From the NCBI GenBank assembly GCA_902607945.1, contig CACLMD010000005.1, positions 1 to 46,320 on the forward strand: a DNA stretch of 46,320 nt, given 5' to 3'. This document shows, piece after piece, positions 42,936 to 46,320 of the stretch. The notes below the pieces were generated by a model. It worked only from the letters and a program-made list of their open reading frames with translations. It was not told where the DNA came from and searched no databases. This DNA is from an uncultured Pelagibacteraceae bacterium. Its GTDB lineage: Bacteria; Pseudomonadota; Alphaproteobacteria; Pelagibacterales; Pelagibacteraceae. How positions within the stretch are numbered: the stretch's first letter is position 1; every line of letters begins with the position of its first letter. The position numbers were made by a program, and so were the translations under genes.

Positions 42936-44054
42936 ATGAACTCTCAATTAAACTCTATAGGTTTATTAAAAAAACCATCAGAAACAACTGTTGTGGTTGC
43001 TATGTCTGGAGGAGTTGATTCCTCAACTGTTGCAGGAATAATGAAGAGAGATGGATACAATGTAATTGGAATTACTTTAAAACTTTATGATGATGGCAAA
43101 GAAGTTGCTTTATCCAAACAATGTTGTTCGGGTCAGGACATTATGGATGCAAAAAGAGTTGCCCATAAACTCGGTATAGAACACAAAATTTTATATTATC
43201 AGGATAAATTTAAACAAGGAGTAATTGATAATTTTGTGGATAGTTATCTAAAAGGAGAAACGCCAATACCTTGTGTACAATGTAACCAAACTGTGAAATT
43301 CAAAGACTTATTTGAAGTTTCAAAAGACTTAAAAGCTGATGCTTTAATTACAGGACATTATGTAAAAAGTATAACTTCTGGTGATGAAACAAACATGTAT
43401 CGTGCAATTGATGAAAATAGAGATCAAAGTTATTTTTTATTTAATACTACAAGAGAACAATTAAATTATATCAGATTTCCTTTAGGAGGAATGCTTAAAG
43501 ATGAAACAAGATCAATAGCAAAAAAATTAGATTTAAATGTTGCAGATAAACCAGATAGTCAAGATATATGCTTTGTTCCAAATGGTGATTACGCATCTGT
43601 GATAAGAAAATTTAGACCAGATTCTTATAAAAAAGGAAATATAAAAAATCTAAAAGGAAAAGTTATTGGTGTTCATGATGGAATAATCAATTTTACAATT
43701 GGTCAAAGAAAAGGGATTAGGGTTTCAGATAGAGAACCTTTATATGTTTTAAAAATTGATTCTGAAAAAAATGAAATAATAGTTGGTTCAAGAGATAAAC
43801 TTGGAAAAAAAAATATTTATATTAACAATATAAATTTACTTGTTGACAAAAGGAATTTAGAAAAAGATATTTTAGTTAAAGTAAGATCTACAGGAAAATT
43901 ATTAAATGCTAAAATAAGCTTAAAAGAGAATAGTTCAGCAGAGGTTAATTTAAAAGAATTTGAAGATGGAATTTCTCCTGGTCAAGCTTGTGTTTTTTAC
44001 GATCTTGATAAACAAGGTCATAAAGTTTTAGGTGGTGGATGGATTGTTAGTTAG
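42936..44054 (+). CDS. mnmA: tRNA-specific 2-thiouridylase
   Basis: This 372-residue enzyme adds sulfur to U34 of Glu, Gln and Lys tRNAs. Motifs are [15 protein letters not shown] (PP-loop), a [14 protein letters not shown] segment, [14 protein letters not shown] with the first catalytic cysteine, DQSYFLF, and [12 protein letters not shown] with the second catalytic cysteine, then FTIGQRKGI. Length is normal. Its stop overlaps the convergent membrane-protein gene by eight bases. Confidence 0.96.
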   Translation: MNSQLNSIGLLKKPSETTVVVAMSGGVDSSTVAGIMKRDGYNVIGITLKLYDDGKEVALSKQCCSGQDIMDAKRVAHKLGIEHKILYYQDKFKQGVIDNFVDSYLKGETPIPCVQCNQTVKFKDLFEVSKDLKADALITGHYVKSITSGDETNMYRAIDENRDQSYFLFNTTREQLNYIRFPLGGMLKDETRSIAKKLDLNVADKPDSQDICFVPNGDYASVIRKFRPDSYKKGNIKNLKGKVIGVHDGIINFTIGQRKGIRVSDREPLYVLKIDSEKNEIIVGSRDKLGKKNIYINNINLLVDKRNLEKDILVKVRSTGKLLNAKISLKENSSAEVNLKEFEDGISPGQACVFYDLDKQGHKVLGGGWIVS

Positions 44055-44763
44055 TTGGTTTTCTCCACATAAAGAAAGTTAAAAGATAAAAAGATATTAC
44101 CCCTAAAAAATAATCCCACTCTAGAGCATGTTTTAAAAATTTAAGATTTATTCCAAAAAAATCATTTCCTGGCAAACTAATTATAGGAATACTTATAGTA
44201 GCTACTAAAATAAGCAAACTTACTAAAATTAATTTAATTTTAAGTATGGTCTCATTAATATATCTTAATATTTTTTCTTTAATAGAATACAATGCCAAAA
44301 CCAAATAGGTTTGGGCAACTATTTCAAATATTATAAATACAAACATTATTATTCTTCTAAATAATTTATATAGATCATTATCAAATTTAACTCCTAGAAA
44401 AATTGAATGTAGTATTAGTGCAATTGCTGATGCAATACCAAAGTATACAATTTTATCTCTATATTTATTAGTATTATCAAAATGATTTATTATTTTTCGG
44501 TTATTTAACCAGTAAACAATAAGAAGATAAGCAGTAAAAAACATTGCTGGTTTAAAAATTAAATAAGTAGGAAAATATCTTGCGGTCCTACTAATTGAAA
44601 CTCCACCATCTAAATAAGGAAAGGGATAAGAAATTTTAAACTGATCTGCTATTAAATCAAATTGATGGAATTGGGTTGTAATAAGCAAGCAGGTATTTAC
44701 AGCTATGAATGGTACAATAAATACCCATATACTTATGGACTTGACTTTATTGATCTGCACCAT
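44047..44763 (-). CDS. Multi-pass membrane protein of unknown function
   Basis: This 238-residue protein has about six membrane helices. It has a periplasmic-looking loop with [22 protein letters not shown] and a C-terminal [24 protein letters not shown]. The overall pattern resembles Frag1/DRAM/Sfk1-type proteins, but that is a weak match by eye. It overlaps mnmA convergently by eight bases and lies six bases after a 27-codon gene on the same strand. Confidence 0.65.
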   Translation of the reverse strand: MVQINKVKSISIWVFIVPFIAVNTCLLITTQFHQFDLIADQFKISYPFPYLDGGVSISRTARYFPTYLIFKPAMFFTAYLLIVYWLNNRKIINHFDNTNKYRDKIVYFGIASAIALILHSIFLGVKFDNDLYKLFRRIIMFVFIIFEIVAQTYLVLALYSIKEKILRYINETILKIKLILVSLLILVATISIPIISLPGNDFFGINLKFLKHALEWDYFLGVISFYLLTFFMWRKPTN

Positions 44764-44769
44764 CGGAAA

Positions 44770-44853
44770 CTACTTTTTCTTATTTTTTCTTTTAGCTCTT
44801 CTTTTTTTAGACCCTTGTTTTCTTCTGCCTCTATGTTTCTTTGGATAACCCAT
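44770..44853 (-). CDS. Very basic 27-residue peptide gene
   Basis: ATG 44853 to TAG 44770 encodes MGYPKKHRGRRKQGSKKRRA followed by KRKNKKK; 16 of 27 residues are Lys or Arg. A good Shine-Dalgarno (AAAGGAA) lies five bases before the ATG, and a TATAAT sequence (44865-44870, minus strand) is close upstream. Size and charge resemble tiny ribosomal proteins such as Thx, but sequence identity is not evident. Too short for routine gene calling. Confidence 0.6.
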   Translation of the reverse strand: MGYPKKHRGRRKQGSKKRRAKRKNKKK

Positions 44854-44930
44854 TAATTCCTTTAATTATAATTTTAATTGAAATTATCAGCGGGATATAG
44901 CATTGTCCTCTCAAGTTATCAAATTTTTTT

Positions 44931-46106
44931 ATGCCAAATTCATTTAAAACTTTCTTAAAACACACAGCTAAAGACTTTCATAATCAGTCTGTAAATCCTC
45001 CAGTGGTTAGAGCTTCCACAATTATATTTAAGTCAATGAAGCATATTAGAAAGACCCAATTAAAAGCCCTCAAAAACCCAACAGGGGGTTATTATGATTA
45101 TGGAAGACAAGGAACTTCAACAACCCATATATTACAAAAAATTTTAACAAAATTAGAGGAGAGCTATCATGTTTTTACGACACCTACGGGTTTTGGATCC
45201 GTATTTTTAGCAATATTTAGTGTTGTAAGACCAGGAGATGAAATGTTGGTAGCTGATCCAGTTTATAGTCCAACAAGAATTTTAACCCAAGACTTTTTAA
45301 ACGAATTTAACATAAAGACAATTTTTTATAACCCACACGATTTAAAAACATTGCAAAAAAACATAACTAATAAAACAAAGTTAATATTTGTTGAAAACCC
45401 TGGAAGTAATTCTTTTGAATTTCAAGATTTGGGAAAAATAATAACTATTGCTAAGAAAAATAAAATTTTAACAGCAATAGATAACACTTGGGCTACTCCA
45501 TATTATTTTAAACCAATTAAATTTGGATTTGATATGTCAATTGTGTCAGCAACCAAATATTATTCAGGACACTCAGATGTAATGGGGGGTAGTTTGGCAG
45601 TAAATAAAAAAGTTTTTAATAAAGTAAAAATAGCAGAAAAAATTACTGGCCTAAGACTTGGCCCAGATGATGCTTATTTGATCACAAGAGGATTAAGAAC
45701 TCTTGATGTAAGATTAGACAGACACAGAGAAAATGCAAAAAAAGTTGCTGGTTTTTTATCAAAAAATAAAAAAATTAAATTACTTTATCCCTATAAGAAG
45801 GACTCCTATAATTTTAGAATGTGGAAAAAATATTATTCAGGAGCTTCAGGATTAATGGGATTAAAGATTAAAGCCAAAAATATTAATTCAGTTAGAAAAT
45901 TTGTTAATTCACTTAAACTTTTTGGTTATGGGTATAGCTGGGGTGGTTTTGAAAGTTTAGTCTTACATCAAGAATTTAGAGAAACTGGAAATAGGACTTA
46001 CATGAATTTATCTAAAGATGAACATCTTGTTAGATTTCACATAGGACTAGAAGATCCAAATGATTTAATAGCAGATATTAAGCAAGCTTTAAAAAACTTA
46101 AAATGA
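44931..46106 (+). CDS. metC: Cystathionine beta-lyase-like PLP enzyme
   Basis: This 391-residue Cys/Met-metabolism PLP enzyme has FTTPTGFGSVFLAIFSVVRP, FVENPGSNSFEFQDL, IDNTWATPYYFKP, SATKYYSGHSDVMGG with the PLP lysine (about residue 202), and LRLGPDDAYLITRGLRTLDVRL. These segments are those of MetC-type lyases, which cleave cystathionine to homocysteine. Related enzymes use other cysteine S-conjugates. The ATGA overlap with the next gene suggests cotranscription with a transporter. Confidence 0.9.
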   Translation: MPNSFKTFLKHTAKDFHNQSVNPPVVRASTIIFKSMKHIRKTQLKALKNPTGGYYDYGRQGTSTTHILQKILTKLEESYHVFTTPTGFGSVFLAIFSVVRPGDEMLVADPVYSPTRILTQDFLNEFNIKTIFYNPHDLKTLQKNITNKTKLIFVENPGSNSFEFQDLGKIITIAKKNKILTAIDNTWATPYYFKPIKFGFDMSIVSATKYYSGHSDVMGGSLAVNKKVFNKVKIAEKITGLRLGPDDAYLITRGLRTLDVRLDRHRENAKKVAGFLSKNKKIKLLYPYKKDSYNFRMWKKYYSGASGLMGLKIKAKNINSVRKFVNSLKLFGYGYSWGGFESLVLHQEFRETGNRTYMNLSKDEHLVRFHIGLEDPNDLIADIKQALKNLK

Positions 46107-46320
46107 GTTCAGAAAAATTTTTTAAATCTAAAACGGCGATAGTAACCTTATTTGCCGCATGTTTTGTCGTCTTAATTTCACTTGGTGTGAGACAAACCTT
46201 TGGTATGTTCTTTATGGATTTTAACAAAAGTTTGAATATCAGCAATACAGCATTTGGCTTGGCTATTGGTTTGCAAATGTTAATGTGGGGTTTAACAGGG
46301 CCCATCTTTGGTGCGATAGC
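46103..46320 (+). CDS. MFS transporter, 3' end cut off by the window
   Basis: ATG 46103 overlaps the metC stop (ATGA) and the frame stays open to the window end, giving 72 residues. They contain a first membrane helix (TAIVTLFAACFVVLISLGV), the MFS-like RQTFGMFFMDF segment and a second helix (AFGLAIGLQMLMWGLTGPIFGAIA), as in oxalate/formate-antiporter-like MFS proteins. Substrate unknown. Confidence 0.75.
   Translation, partial: MSSEKFFKSKTAIVTLFAACFVVLISLGVRQTFGMFFMDFNKSLNISNTAFGLAIGLQMLMWGLTGPIFGAI

Noticed and set aside
44662-44856. Plus-strand 64-residue frame before metC
   Set aside because: It is antisense to the membrane-protein start and to the 27-codon gene, and has no ribosome site or family resemblance.
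1-46320. CRISPR arrays, transposons, prophage, tRNA or rRNA genes
   Set aside because: No regularly spaced repeats, transposase-like or phage structural proteins, or tRNA T-loop-like sequences were seen; gene order is dense and all-chromosomal in character.

Overview
This window is about 46 kb of a compact, strongly AT-rich alphaproteobacterial chromosome. It closely resembles the SAR11 clade (Pelagibacterales). The evidence is the very low GC content, intergenic gaps of 0-150 bp, many stop/start overlaps (TAATG, ATGA, 8-nt overlaps), and a characteristic gene set: a dimethylglycine/sarcosine dehydrogenase with its own ETF and ETF-QO, glycine betaine transport (proXVW), a probable DMSP demethylase (dmdA) with acuI, a TPP-riboswitch-controlled SSS transporter (thiV type), isocitrate lyase with a RamB-like regulator, and a single FutABC-type iron transporter. 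No tRNA or rRNA genes, CRISPR arrays, insertion sequences or phage genes were seen. Both ends of the window cut a gene.

Layout. 1-5.1 kb: methylated-amine oxidation operon (partial dimethylglycine-dehydrogenase-like gene, etfB, etfA, ETF-QO). 5.1-8.5 kb: divergent hisI/DUF2237 (minus) and folE-acuI-lysR (plus). 8.5-12.6 kb: iron(III) ABC transporter operon behind two tandem Fur-like dyads. It contains a new-looking 64-codon gene and a hairpin whose entire 9-nt loop is complementary to the futB ribosome-binding site. 12.6-14.1 kb: azlC, azlD (split by a -1 frameshift exactly at A AAA AAG) and a rhodanese. 14.1-17.8 kb: proX-proV-proW behind a structured-looking leader, with an internal hairpin between proX and proV. 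17.8-21.5 kb: a redox/sulfur/copper group (thioredoxin-like, ETHE1-like, cupredoxin, DUF4396), a methyltransferase, DoxX and small genes. 21.5-24.8 kb: TPP riboswitch + thiV, then a YadGH-like ABC exporter. 24.8-29.1 kb: dmdA and aceA (minus), a small ORF, a six-copy TTTACAA operator array and the RamB/ScfR-like regulator. 29.1-36 kb: psiE, a GNAT-like protein, an MBL hydrolase, a glycosyltransferase, an Fe-alcohol dehydrogenase, a class-I amidotransferase and a DEAD-box helicase. 36-39.2 kb: rseP, HU, amtB. 39.2-46.3 kb: glycosyltransferase, DsbA/HCCA-isomerase family protein, ABA4-like protein, recX, cysQ with two tiny flanking genes, mnmA, a membrane protein, a 27-residue very basic peptide gene, metC-like and a truncated MFS transporter.

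The metabolic genes fit together as osmolyte and C1 use. ProXVW would import glycine betaine or related compounds. Dimethylglycine/sarcosine oxidation feeds electrons through ETF and ETF-QO to ubiquinone. DmdA removes a methyl group from DMSP to tetrahydrofolate, and AcuI handles the acryloyl-CoA side. FolE, ThiV and FutABC provide or import the pterin, thiamine and iron cofactors. The most notable new-looking items are the futB loop/Shine-Dalgarno pairing, the azlD frameshift, the TTTACAA array, the proX leader and several genes of under 60 codons.
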